Shown here: positions 5,410 through 12,317 of the stretch, piece after piece | Position numbering within the stretch: the first letter of the stretch is position 1 | Layout: every line of letters begins with the position of its first letter | Source: Promethearchaeota archaeon | GTDB lineage: Archaea; Asgardarchaeota; Lokiarchaeia; Sigynarchaeales; SOKP01 | Length of the DNA: 13,842 nt | Reading direction: 5' to 3' | NCBI GenBank assembly: GCA_030605085.1 | Contig: JAUWBH010000164.1 | Location: 1-13,842, forward strand | Translations under genes and position numbers: made by a program | Notes under the pieces: generated by a model | What the model saw: the letters and a program-made list of their open reading frames with translations, nothing else | Database searches by the model: none | Told to the model about the DNA's origin: nothing

Positions 5410-7266
5410 ATGACTAGTTTAGAAGATTTTCTAGTTGACGAGAACAAAGTTTGGTTTACTGGGGGATACTGGCCTGAAGGCGTGCCAAAACAATTAAAAG
5501 ACGTTGAGGGGATTGAAATAAATCCCGTGTGGCAAGGGTATCTAAAATCCGCAGACGATTACGGTATATGGGACTCTGATGTATGTGTTTTTGCTCTTGG
5601 ATCATATTTAGAGAGAATTACATTTCGAAAATTAGTGGAATTAGCTAAGAAATTCGGTACATTTCTTTACGATCTTGGAATTAGAAAAGGCGATGTTGTT
5701 GCAATCGATCTTCCTAATTCCATTAATTTTGTAGTAGCTTACATGGGTTCTCAGTATATTGGTGCAATAGTCGCCGGTGTAAATCCCACTTATCGACCTA
5801 TGGAACTTTTACACGAATTAACAATAACTGAAGCAAAAGTCCTTGTTTTGATGGATGCATTATATATCGCTGGTCCAAATTCAATCTTACCAAAAACTAA
5901 AGTAAAGCATGTAATTTCTTCTAATCTCTTAGATTTCGTCACTGCCAAAGGCGAAACATACGATGCTTTAAGAAAAGCTATTCCTGATTTTCAAGGAAGC
6001 GTACCGGATGAAGCAGATCAATATAAAGTTTATAGGATGAAAAAGATTTTAGAAACAACTGAACCTAAAGAAATTGAGGTGGATATTGATCCTTGGACTG
6101 ACTCTGCGGTATATTTAATGACTGGTGGCACAACAGGACTCCCAAAAGCAGCAATGTTAAGCCACGCTAATTTAATTTGTAACTTATATATGATTAAACC
6201 ATGGACAAATTTAGAACCTGGTATGATAACGATTGGATCGATTCCTTTTTTCCATAGCTTCGGAATGACATGTGTAATGAACGGAGCCTTAGCTTTAGGC
6301 ATGCAAATGCTTCTTTTCCCTAGACCTCCTACTGACGATGTTTTATGTGAAACGATCAATAAAATCGATGCCCCACAAGGAATAATATATACTGGAGTCG
6401 AAATGCTGTTTAAGAGATTAACTGATTTTGTTGAGGAGATGGGAGTTGACGAGTTCAAAAAGAAATACGATTTCTGGAAGAAATTAACCTATGCAACTCA
6501 AGGCGCGGGGCCGCTACACGATTATGTGAGAATACCATTCGAAGAAATCTTTTGCCCAATTAGGGTTGGATATGGTTTAACAGAAACCTCGCCTGTAGTA
6601 AGCATAGCTCCTTTCTGGGGACCAAATAAAACAGGAAAACTAGGCTTACCTATACCTGGTACAGAATGGGCGATATTTGACGCTGAAAACTTTGAAGCAG
6701 GTCCGATTTGCGACGGTACAAAGGAAAGAGGGAATTTCGGTATAGAACATACCGGTGAAATTTGTGTTGCCGGTCCCGAAGTGATGCTTGGTTATCTAGG
6801 CGTGCAAAAAGAACAAGAAGATAATTTGAAAATGTGGGATGGAAAACGCTGGCTACTCACGGGAGATATTGGTTTCATGGATGAACATGGATTTTGCGAA
6901 ATAAGAGACAGAAAAAAATCCTTAATAAAAGTATCTGGTCATTCTGTTTTCCCTAAAGAAGTTGAGGAATTAATGGGTCATCACGAGATGGTAGATGAAG
7001 TTGCAGTTGCAGGTTTACCTGATGTACAGAGAGGAAAAGCTGTTAAGGCTTGGGTAACGCTCAAAAAAGGATATAAAGCGGGGAAGGATATAGATTCCGA
7101 TACATTGAAAAAATGGTGCTGGGAAAATATGGCAAAATGGAAGAGCCCTAACTATATAGAGTTCGTGAAAAAATTACCTGTCAGCATGACGGGAAAGGTT
7201 CAGAGAAGGGTTTTACAAGAGAAAGATCTCGATAAAATTAAAAAGGGAAAAGAAATCAAAGGCTAA
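5410..7266 (+). CDS. AMP-forming acyl-CoA synthetase (long-chain fatty acid-CoA ligase type)
   Basis: The 618-residue enzyme belongs to the ANL adenylate-forming superfamily. It activates a carboxylic acid with ATP to an acyl-adenylate and passes it to coenzyme A in the cytoplasm. The P-loop-like motif MTGGTTGLPKAAM is at 237-249, the A5 motif GYGLTETSP at 387-395, LTGDIGFMDEHG at 483-494, and the hinge region RDRKKSLIKVSGHSVFPKEVEE follows. The catalytic lysine is K596 in MTGKVQRR. It is longer than the usual 500-560 residues, partly because of an insertion of about 15-20 residues around EAGPICDGTKERGNFG between A5 and A7. Start at ATG 5410, just after a weak GTGAG and a TATA box. It stands alone, divergent from taw2 and convergent with the membrane gene. 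Substrate chain length cannot be told from sequence; medium- or long-chain fatty acids are likely from overall family resemblance. Confidence 0.9.
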   Translation: MTSLEDFLVDENKVWFTGGYWPEGVPKQLKDVEGIEINPVWQGYLKSADDYGIWDSDVCVFALGSYLERITFRKLVELAKKFGTFLYDLGIRKGDVVAIDLPNSINFVVAYMGSQYIGAIVAGVNPTYRPMELLHELTITEAKVLVLMDALYIAGPNSILPKTKVKHVISSNLLDFVTAKGETYDALRKAIPDFQGSVPDEADQYKVYRMKKILETTEPKEIEVDIDPWTDSAVYLMTGGTTGLPKAAMLSHANLICNLYMIKPWTNLEPGMITIGSIPFFHSFGMTCVMNGALALGMQMLLFPRPPTDDVLCETINKIDAPQGIIYTGVEMLFKRLTDFVEEMGVDEFKKKYDFWKKLTYATQGAGPLHDYVRIPFEEIFCPIRVGYGLTETSPVVSIAPFWGPNKTGKLGLPIPGTEWAIFDAENFEAGPICDGTKERGNFGIEHTGEICVAGPEVMLGYLGVQKEQEDNLKMWDGKRWLLTGDIGFMDEHGFCEIRDRKKSLIKVSGHSVFPKEVEELMGHHEMVDEVAVAGLPDVQRGKAVKAWVTLKKGYKAGKDIDSDTLKKWCWENMAKWKSPNYIEFVKKLPVSMTGKVQRRVLQEKDLDKIKKGKEIKG

Positions 7267-7311
7267 TTTTATAATTTTTTTTTCTTTATTTTTTTTTCTT
7301 AACTATTTTTT
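7267..7311 (+). terminator. Poly-T archaeal terminator after the acyl-CoA synthetase
   Basis: Directly after the TAA are successive T-runs of eight to nine bases (7275-7283, 7289-7297) and a third around 7306-7311, without a GC hairpin. This is the usual intrinsic termination signal of archaeal RNA polymerase. Confidence 0.65.
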
Positions 7312-7639
7312 CGTATTTAGTAGGTAAATGGGATAAAAAATATTACCTAAAAAATTTTAAAATTAAAAAGAAAGTTAAAAATTCCGTCCGATAAACTTGG
7401 CAATATTAACATATCCCATTGATAAAGAAGTAATAAACAACTGTTTTTATAATAAATAACTATTTAGATTTATAGATTTATGTTGCTACAAAAATTTAAA
7501 ATAAACAAGCAAATAACTTTTTTATAATAAATCCTTAATGATCTTTTATTTTTTAGTTTCGTAGCGATATTTCTTTTTGTATCCACTAACAAAAGAATAA
7601 TCCTTTAAAAAGTTTAAAATTAAATTTATATCTTCGCAA
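7312..7639. other. Gap between convergent genes, with one short inverted repeat
   Basis: This stretch is AT-rich and between two convergent genes. The only structure I see is TAGGTAA (7321-7327) and TTACCTA (7343-7349), a 7-bp perfect inverted repeat with a 15-base loop. Short A-runs would act as T-runs for the minus-strand membrane gene. A 30-odd-residue basic open frame exists on the minus strand around 7480-7600, but it has no convincing start or codon pattern and I do not call it a gene. Confidence 0.4.
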
Positions 7640-8449
7640 TTAATGGATATGTGATTTATTTCTTTCTTCTTTGATTAGACCTAATAAGTATGGGATTGCT
7701 AAGAAGGGCATATATATGAGAGCAATTTCAACCAAAGCGTTATAAAATATTACCACAAATTCTATTATTGGAGGCGCTCTTCGTAAGTTTGAATAAGTTC
7801 CATCAGCGTTTTTGGTACCAATTTCTACCCATCTTTGCCCAGATAACCAATATACAAGATACCATATACACCCTAAAATAAGCATTACAAGAAACATATA
7901 TAACCCTCTCTTTCTGGATTCTTTACCTGTCTTAATCAACCAATATATTGCAGGAGCAACTAACGGAATTATCAACAATCCCCAAATAGGAAATACCTCT
8001 CTCCGAGACGGAACATCTCCTCCAACATTCGGAGTATAAATTCCATGACTAAACATTATTAATGTTATCGCCACAACTACAATTCCTAAGGCTAACACGC
8101 TGTACTTTCTCGTTTTCCTATCAATATATAAATCTGTTATAAACAGTGCCATAATCCCAACTGTTGTTCCTTCGGCAAGCCCTTGAAGGGGAATAGAAAG
8201 CCACATTGGAATTTCTTTTCCGAATAGAAAACGATGCGGCATATCACGAATTCCCGTTATTTGGAGTAATAATTCAACTGAACTCCAAAAAATAAAACCA
8301 GTTATAAAAACCCACACATAATCTTTTTTCGCTTTCCATTTCCAATCAATTATACAAATAAGTATCGCCACAATAGCAAATAGTAACTTGAAATCGTATT
8401 CTTCACCCCAAAATCCTCCTCTTGTAATAAATACGCTTTCAAATAACAT
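7640..8449 (-). CDS. Seven-helix integral membrane protein of unknown function
   Basis: The 269-residue protein has about seven hydrophobic segments (roughly 19-36, 45-64, 82-107, 114-135, 152-173, 181-202, 228-258) and no cleavable signal peptide. Acidic residues lie in or beside the membrane segments (E59, E93, E230, E241), as does an aromatic-rich patch (WYLVYWLSGQRW, 196-207). A periplasm- or cytosol-facing loop at 136-152 carries GGDVPSRREVFP. I do not recognise the family. There is no retinal-type lysine in the last helix and no transporter signature. Start at ATG 8449, with a TATA-like box 22-27 bases upstream that suggests a leaderless transcript. It is divergent from the SIR2-TPR gene across 237 bases; shared regulation is possible but not shown. 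Confidence 0.7.
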   Translation of the reverse strand: MLFESVFITRGGFWGEEYDFKLLFAIVAILICIIDWKWKAKKDYVWVFITGFIFWSSVELLLQITGIRDMPHRFLFGKEIPMWLSIPLQGLAEGTTVGIMALFITDLYIDRKTRKYSVLALGIVVVAITLIMFSHGIYTPNVGGDVPSRREVFPIWGLLIIPLVAPAIYWLIKTGKESRKRGLYMFLVMLILGCIWYLVYWLSGQRWVEIGTKNADGTYSNLRRAPPIIEFVVIFYNALVEIALIYMPFLAIPYLLGLIKEERNKSHIH

Positions 8450-8470
8450 GATATTTAAAAGTTTATATAA

Positions 8471-8476
8471 TTTATA
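8471..8476 (-). promoter_or_regulatory. TATA box of the membrane-protein gene (leaderless spacing)
   Basis: Minus-strand TATAAA lies 22-27 bases before the ATG at 8449. That spacing puts the transcription start at or next to the start codon, as in many archaeal leaderless mRNAs. Confidence 0.45.
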
Positions 8477-8554
8477 GAAAATCTTTTGTATATTTGTATT
8501 AAACTTGATTTAAAAAATATTTTAATAATTACGCTTTCCAATAGCTTTAAAAAT

Positions 8555-8579
8555 TTTTAAAATCAACCAAATTTTAAAA
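8555..8579. repeat. 9-bp inverted repeat in the divergent intergenic region
   Basis: TTTTAAAAT (8555-8563) and ATTTTAAAA (8571-8579) are perfectly complementary around a 7-base loop, midway between the membrane gene and the SIR2-TPR gene. It could be an operator, but all-AT sequence makes chance pairing common here. Confidence 0.3.
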
Positions 8580-8638
8580 CTAAATTTGCTCTTCATTTAA
8601 TCCGTTTGAGATTTGTAGAAATAATAATATAATAATTC

Positions 8639-8648
8639 TTATATATTT
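8639..8648 (+). promoter_or_regulatory. TATA-like box upstream of the SIR2-TPR gene
   Basis: TTATATATTT lies about 40-48 bases before the TTG at 8687, and would give a short leader of about 20 bases. A second candidate, TTTTAAA at 8655-8661, would give a leaderless transcript. Confidence 0.35.
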
Positions 8649-8686
8649 TTAATCTTTTAAACTAAAATAAGAAAATTAGTTAAAAT

Positions 8687-11290
8687 TTGATTTTGAAATC
8701 TATAAATTTCACAATAAAAGACTTATTTGCTAAAAAAGAAAAGCTAACTTTCCTTGTGGGTGCGGGATGTTCAACTGATGCTCCATCGTGCTTACCTACT
8801 GGGCGTAACATGATCGAATCAATCGTTAAATATACATGTGCCCAATCAGAAATTGAAAGGATTTTGAAATTAAAAGAATTAAGATTCGAAATAATTGTGG
8901 AAATCATTCGTGACATCTTGGACAAAGATCTAAAAATTATAGATTACTACGGTCAGTGTGATAAACCAAACCTACAACATTTTTTCTTTGCAGAGATGAT
9001 TAAGAAAGGGCATTTTGTTATGACAACTAATTTTGATTTCTTGATTGAGTATTCCCTACTTCAGTCAAAAATGACAAAGAACGAGATACTTCCCGTTATA
9101 ACTAAGGAAGATTTTGAGAGATTCAATAACCCTGAAGAATTATTAAAGATGGGAAAAAAAACAATATATAAAATCCATGGCTCTACTAAAAATGTCATCA
9201 CCGGTGAAAATACAAGAGAATCTTTAGTTGCCACTATTCAAGCGTTTGGTTCAAACAGAGAAGGCCTAAATGTGTTCCAAGTCGAACCATTCAAGCGTTC
9301 TTTATTTAACAACATTTCAAAAGGACGCTCTTTAGTTGTTATAGGGTATTCTGGAAGCGATGATTTTGATATTGTCCCAACTCTAAAAATCCTAAAGGGA
9401 TTAAAAAATTTTATTTGGATTCATCACATAGAAAATGCGGGTAAGGAAAAGATATATGAAATTGATAAAAATTCTTCGGAAAACCTAGCGAGTTTTGATA
9501 AAAATAATCAAATCCTTGTAGAAATTAAACAGATGAATAATGTAAATCATGTTTATCGTGTGGATGTAAATACAACAAAGTTGATTGAGAAATTATTAGA
9601 CAATAAACAAAAAATAAGTTCAAATAAATTTAATTTGGATATATTAGAATGGTTTAGCAAAACTATTAAAAAACCAAGTGAAGTAATAAGCTATTATATT
9701 TCTCATAGAATTTATATTAATTTCAATAGATATAAGGACGCATTAAGATGTTCTGAAACAATATTCAGTATTTCCGAAGATACTGGAGATATTTTTATGA
9801 AAGCAACTACACTTAATAATATTGGAATAATTTATTTAGATACAGGAAATTATTCTAAAGCGTTGGAAAACTTTGAGTTCGCTTTAAATATTCATCAGGA
9901 CCCTCAAGAGATATCTAATAAAGCTATAACCCTTAATAATATTGGAAGAGTTTACAAAGAACAAGGGAAATATACTGAATCTGTGATATATTATAAGAAA
10001 GCATATGAAATTTTTGAACAAGAGAATAATTTGAAATGGAAAGCTATCACGCTTAATAATATAGGAACGGTTTTCGCAATTCTAAAAAATTATTCCAAGG
10101 CATTAGAACATTTTGAACATGCAATTCAAATAGCTGAAAAAATAGGCGATTTAAATGGGAAAGCTAATCGGCTTAATAATATCGGAAACATTTATCTGAT
10201 TCAAAGAGATTTTTCTGAAGCTTTAAAAAGATTTAAAGAGGCACTTCAGATTTCTGAGTTATTAGGAAATTTAAAAATTAAATCTTCAAGTCTAAATAGT
10301 ATAGGAAATATTCATAATGCACAAGAAAATTTCATAGAGGCGTTAAAATATTATCAACAATCTCTCCTAATTGATGAAAAGTTGAATAATTTCAGAGGTC
10401 AATCTATTTTATTGACTGACATTGCGGAGATTTATCGAAAACAAGGATTTTTTAAAAATGCATTAAAGCATGTCAAAAAAGCTCTCAAAATTGATGATTA
10501 TTTAGTAGATTTAAATAAAAAGAGCATAGATCTGCACCTTATTGCAGAAATATATAAAAATCAAGGAAATGATCAAGAGGCATTAAAATATTATAAAAAA
10601 ACACTTGAAATTACCTTAAAACTAAATATGGGAGAAATAACTGTTAATTGCCTTAGTAATATAGGGAAAATTTATGTAAAACAAGGTAAATATACTGAAG
10701 CGCTAAATGCATACAATCAAGCTCTTCAGGAAGTTGATATTTTGAACTTATTGGCAGGAAAAGCAACAATTCTAAGTACGATTGGAAATATTCATTATAC
10801 GAGAGGAAATTACTCAAAAGCTTTGAACATTTATAATAAAGCTCTCAATACAAATATAGAATTAAGCGATCAAAGTGGAAGAGCAAATACACTTAAGTCA
10901 ATTGCTCTAACTTACACAGCTCAAGGTAAATATTCTCAAGCTATAAAACAATTTAAAGAAGCGTTTCAAATTTATAAAACCTTAAACGATTTAAATAACA
11001 TTTCAAATGTACTTTATAAAGTTGCGGATATTTATTACAAGCAGGATCGATATCGCAAGGCATTGATTATGTTTAAAAAAAATCTTAAAATTGATACAAA
11101 ATTGGGTAATCTTAGAAGTAAATCCTGTATGGAATGGCATATAAAAGAAGCGCTAAAATCGGGCGCCACGGAAGAACAAATAATTGAAGTCGTTGAAGTT
11201 TCAATTGAAATGGGAGGGGGCCCTGCAACTGTTTCAAGTAGATTTGCCTTAAAGGTGCTTGAATATTATACACATATAAAAAATAAATAA
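8687..11290 (+). CDS. SIR2-domain / TPR-array protein with a C-terminal half CMD (AhpD-like) domain; candidate NADase defence effector
   Basis: The protein is 867 residues. Residues 18-230 are a SIR2-type NAD-binding domain: FLVGAGCSTDAPS (23-34, the GAG-x-S nucleotide motif), TTNFDFLIE (113-121), KIHGST (162-167, with the histidine expected at the active site) and VVIGYSGSDDFD (217-228). This form is typical of SIR2 proteins fused to other modules rather than of protein deacylases; several bacterial relatives degrade NAD+ in antiphage defence. Residues 331-373 look like a helical lead-in, and 374-813 are eleven TPR units of 40 residues. Residues 814-867 (CMEWHIKEALKSGATEEQ onward) match the second half of an AhpD/CMD domain. 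No ATG is near the 5' end; TTG 8687 follows a stop at 8681-8683, and TTG 8693 is an alternative. No membrane segment or signal peptide. NADase activity and defence are inference; the domains are clear. Confidence 0.8.
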   Translation: MILKSINFTIKDLFAKKEKLTFLVGAGCSTDAPSCLPTGRNMIESIVKYTCAQSEIERILKLKELRFEIIVEIIRDILDKDLKIIDYYGQCDKPNLQHFFFAEMIKKGHFVMTTNFDFLIEYSLLQSKMTKNEILPVITKEDFERFNNPEELLKMGKKTIYKIHGSTKNVITGENTRESLVATIQAFGSNREGLNVFQVEPFKRSLFNNISKGRSLVVIGYSGSDDFDIVPTLKILKGLKNFIWIHHIENAGKEKIYEIDKNSSENLASFDKNNQILVEIKQMNNVNHVYRVDVNTTKLIEKLLDNKQKISSNKFNLDILEWFSKTIKKPSEVISYYISHRIYINFNRYKDALRCSETIFSISEDTGDIFMKATTLNNIGIIYLDTGNYSKALENFEFALNIHQDPQEISNKAITLNNIGRVYKEQGKYTESVIYYKKAYEIFEQENNLKWKAITLNNIGTVFAILKNYSKALEHFEHAIQIAEKIGDLNGKANRLNNIGNIYLIQRDFSEALKRFKEALQISELLGNLKIKSSSLNSIGNIHNAQENFIEALKYYQQSLLIDEKLNNFRGQSILLTDIAEIYRKQGFFKNALKHVKKALKIDDYLVDLNKKSIDLHLIAEIYKNQGNDQEALKYYKKTLEITLKLNMGEITVNCLSNIGKIYVKQGKYTEALNAYNQALQEVDILNLLAGKATILSTIGNIHYTRGNYSKALNIYNKALNTNIELSDQSGRANTLKSIALTYTAQGKYSQAIKQFKEAFQIYKTLNDLNNISNVLYKVADIYYKQDRYRKALIMFKKNLKIDTKLGNLRSKSCMEWHIKEALKSGATEEQIIEVVEVSIEMGGGPATVSSRFALKVLEYYTHIKNK
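9806..11125 (+). repeat. Eleven in-frame 120-bp units encoding 40-residue TPRs
   Basis: The repeats have a strict 40-residue period. The NNIG-type position recurs at residues 377, 417, 457, 497, 537, 577, 617, 657, 697, 737 and 777 without any insertion. Each unit carries the TPR pattern of IGxIYxxQGxYxxALxxFxxAL and a linker of the longer 40-residue class, as in kinesin light chain-type arrays. The first four units also share a nearly identical CTTAATAATAT stretch at the DNA level, which suggests recent duplication. Such arrays form a superhelix that binds peptides or proteins. Confidence 0.9.
11126..11290 (+). other. C-terminal half of a carboxymuconolactone decarboxylase (AhpD-like) domain
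   Basis: This is residues 814-867 of the SIR2-TPR protein. CMEWHIKEALKSGATEEQII and then EMGGGPATVSSRFALKVLEYY reproduce the order of AhpD/CMD proteins: Cys...His, a helix, GAT-E-E-I, then MGGGPA and a final helix. The normal first half, including the first cysteine of the CxxC pair, is absent. The DNA is less AT-rich than the TPR array before it. The join falls exactly after a complete TPR unit. Confidence 0.75.
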
Positions 11291-11347
11291 GAAAAACGCA
11301 TATATCCCATTCTTAAACATTTATTTAATTGGATAATAATTAAATAG

Positions 11348-11353
11348 TATAAA
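11348..11353 (+). promoter_or_regulatory. TATA box of the ferredoxin-nitroreductase gene
   Basis: TATAAA lies 61-66 bases before the ATG at 11414, predicting a leader of about 35-40 bases. It suggests separate transcription from the SIR2-TPR gene. No close Shine-Dalgarno site is visible. Confidence 0.4.
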
Positions 11354-11413
11354 TTTGAATGTAAATCAACTAGATCAAAACTATATTAAGGATTATAATT
11401 TTACATTTTAATA

Positions 11414-12217
11414 ATGCCGATTATAGGAATAAACTTAGAAAAATGCATAAATTGTAAGCAGTGCATAAAAGAATGTCCTATTCGAAATTTTAGCATGGAT
11501 GAAAAGCAGAAACAAACTTTTTTCGACGATTCGAGAGGTTGTATATTATGTGGTCATTGTATCGCGGTTTGTCCGGAAAATGCGATAAAATATAAAAACA
11601 TGGAAGGTGAATCATTAGATTTTGAAGCACGCCAAGATCCTAACGATTTAATTTCATATAAGGCAATACATCAGTTTTTACGTGCTAAAAGGTCAATCAG
11701 ACAATATAAACGTAAAAAAGTTCCTAAAGAAATAATTAAGAAAGTTATAGATTCAATGAGATATGCCCCAACAGGAGCGAATATGCGGAACTTAAAATGC
11801 CTTGTAATCTCAAACGACGATAAAATAAAATTATTATCAGATTCAATTATAGATGCATTAGAATCAGGAGAAGGTAATAACAGGTTAAGAAGAATGAGAG
11901 ATAAAGGCATAGATCCAATATTTTATAACGCCCCTCACGTGCTAATTTTTTATTCGAAAAATCCTTGGGATACTAGAAATGCCACTATTGCTATGACATA
12001 TGGTATGTTAAGCGCTCAAACTTTGGGTTTGGGAAGCTGCTGGATTGGATATGCCCACGGAATTCTGATGGAAAATACAGAAATATGTACAAAAATTACT
12101 GGTATTCAAACCCATGTTTTAGGTGTTATGACAGTCGGTTATCCAGCAGTGAGATATTACCGAGTACCCCCTCGTCCTCCATTAGAAATCAGAGGAATTG
12201 ATGACACATATAGTTAA
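11414..12217 (+). CDS. Ferredoxin-nitroreductase fusion (two 4Fe-4S clusters plus FMN domain)
   Basis: The 267-residue protein joins a two-cluster bacterial-type ferredoxin to a nitroreductase-fold domain. The cluster cysteines are C11, C14, C17, C21 and C43, C46, C49, C53, both sets followed by Pro (CxxCxxCxxxCP). The FMN-binding domain starts about residue 84, with RSIRQYKRKKVP at 93-104 and SMRYAPTGANMRNL at 114-127, then GLGSCWIGYA at 205-214 and the end PPRPPLEI at 252-259. Such enzymes reduce substrates in the cytoplasm using electrons from ferredoxin-type clusters and FMN; the natural substrate is usually unknown. Start at ATG 11414. It follows the SIR2-TPR gene by 123 bases on the same strand, whose last 54 residues are AhpD-like. 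A redox partner to a former AhpD gene is conceivable but not shown. Confidence 0.9.
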   Translation: MPIIGINLEKCINCKQCIKECPIRNFSMDEKQKQTFFDDSRGCILCGHCIAVCPENAIKYKNMEGESLDFEARQDPNDLISYKAIHQFLRAKRSIRQYKRKKVPKEIIKKVIDSMRYAPTGANMRNLKCLVISNDDKIKLLSDSIIDALESGEGNNRLRRMRDKGIDPIFYNAPHVLIFYSKNPWDTRNATIAMTYGMLSAQTLGLGSCWIGYAHGILMENTEICTKITGIQTHVLGVMTVGYPAVRYYRVPPRPPLEIRGIDDTYS

Positions 12218-12317
12218 TATATACTAAAGGATTAATCTTAAAAAAATAAATTAATTTATTATTTGAAAAAAGCTCGAATAGTTTCAATAACTTTTATTCC
12301 CCTTTATATCTAATTTT
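12218..12317. other. Short gap between convergent genes with a 16-bp palindrome
   Basis: The gap holds a perfect AT palindrome, AATAAATTAATTTATT (12245-12260), and T-runs around 12301-12318 that could end the nitroreductase transcript on the plus strand. A-runs at 12240-12246 and 12264-12269 would serve the kinase gene on the minus strand. Nothing else is visible. Confidence 0.35.

Noticed and set aside
6030..6458. 142-residue minus-strand frame inside the acyl-CoA synthetase
   Set aside because: It lies wholly opposite strongly motif-supported coding sequence and shows no domain pattern.
9806..11125. Regular 120-bp periodicity that might suggest a CRISPR or satellite array
   Set aside because: The period is in frame, conserved at protein level as TPRs and diverged at DNA level, so it is a protein repeat.
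11671..11910. 79-residue minus-strand frame inside the nitroreductase gene
   Set aside because: Antisense shadow; the plus-strand FMN motifs run straight through it.
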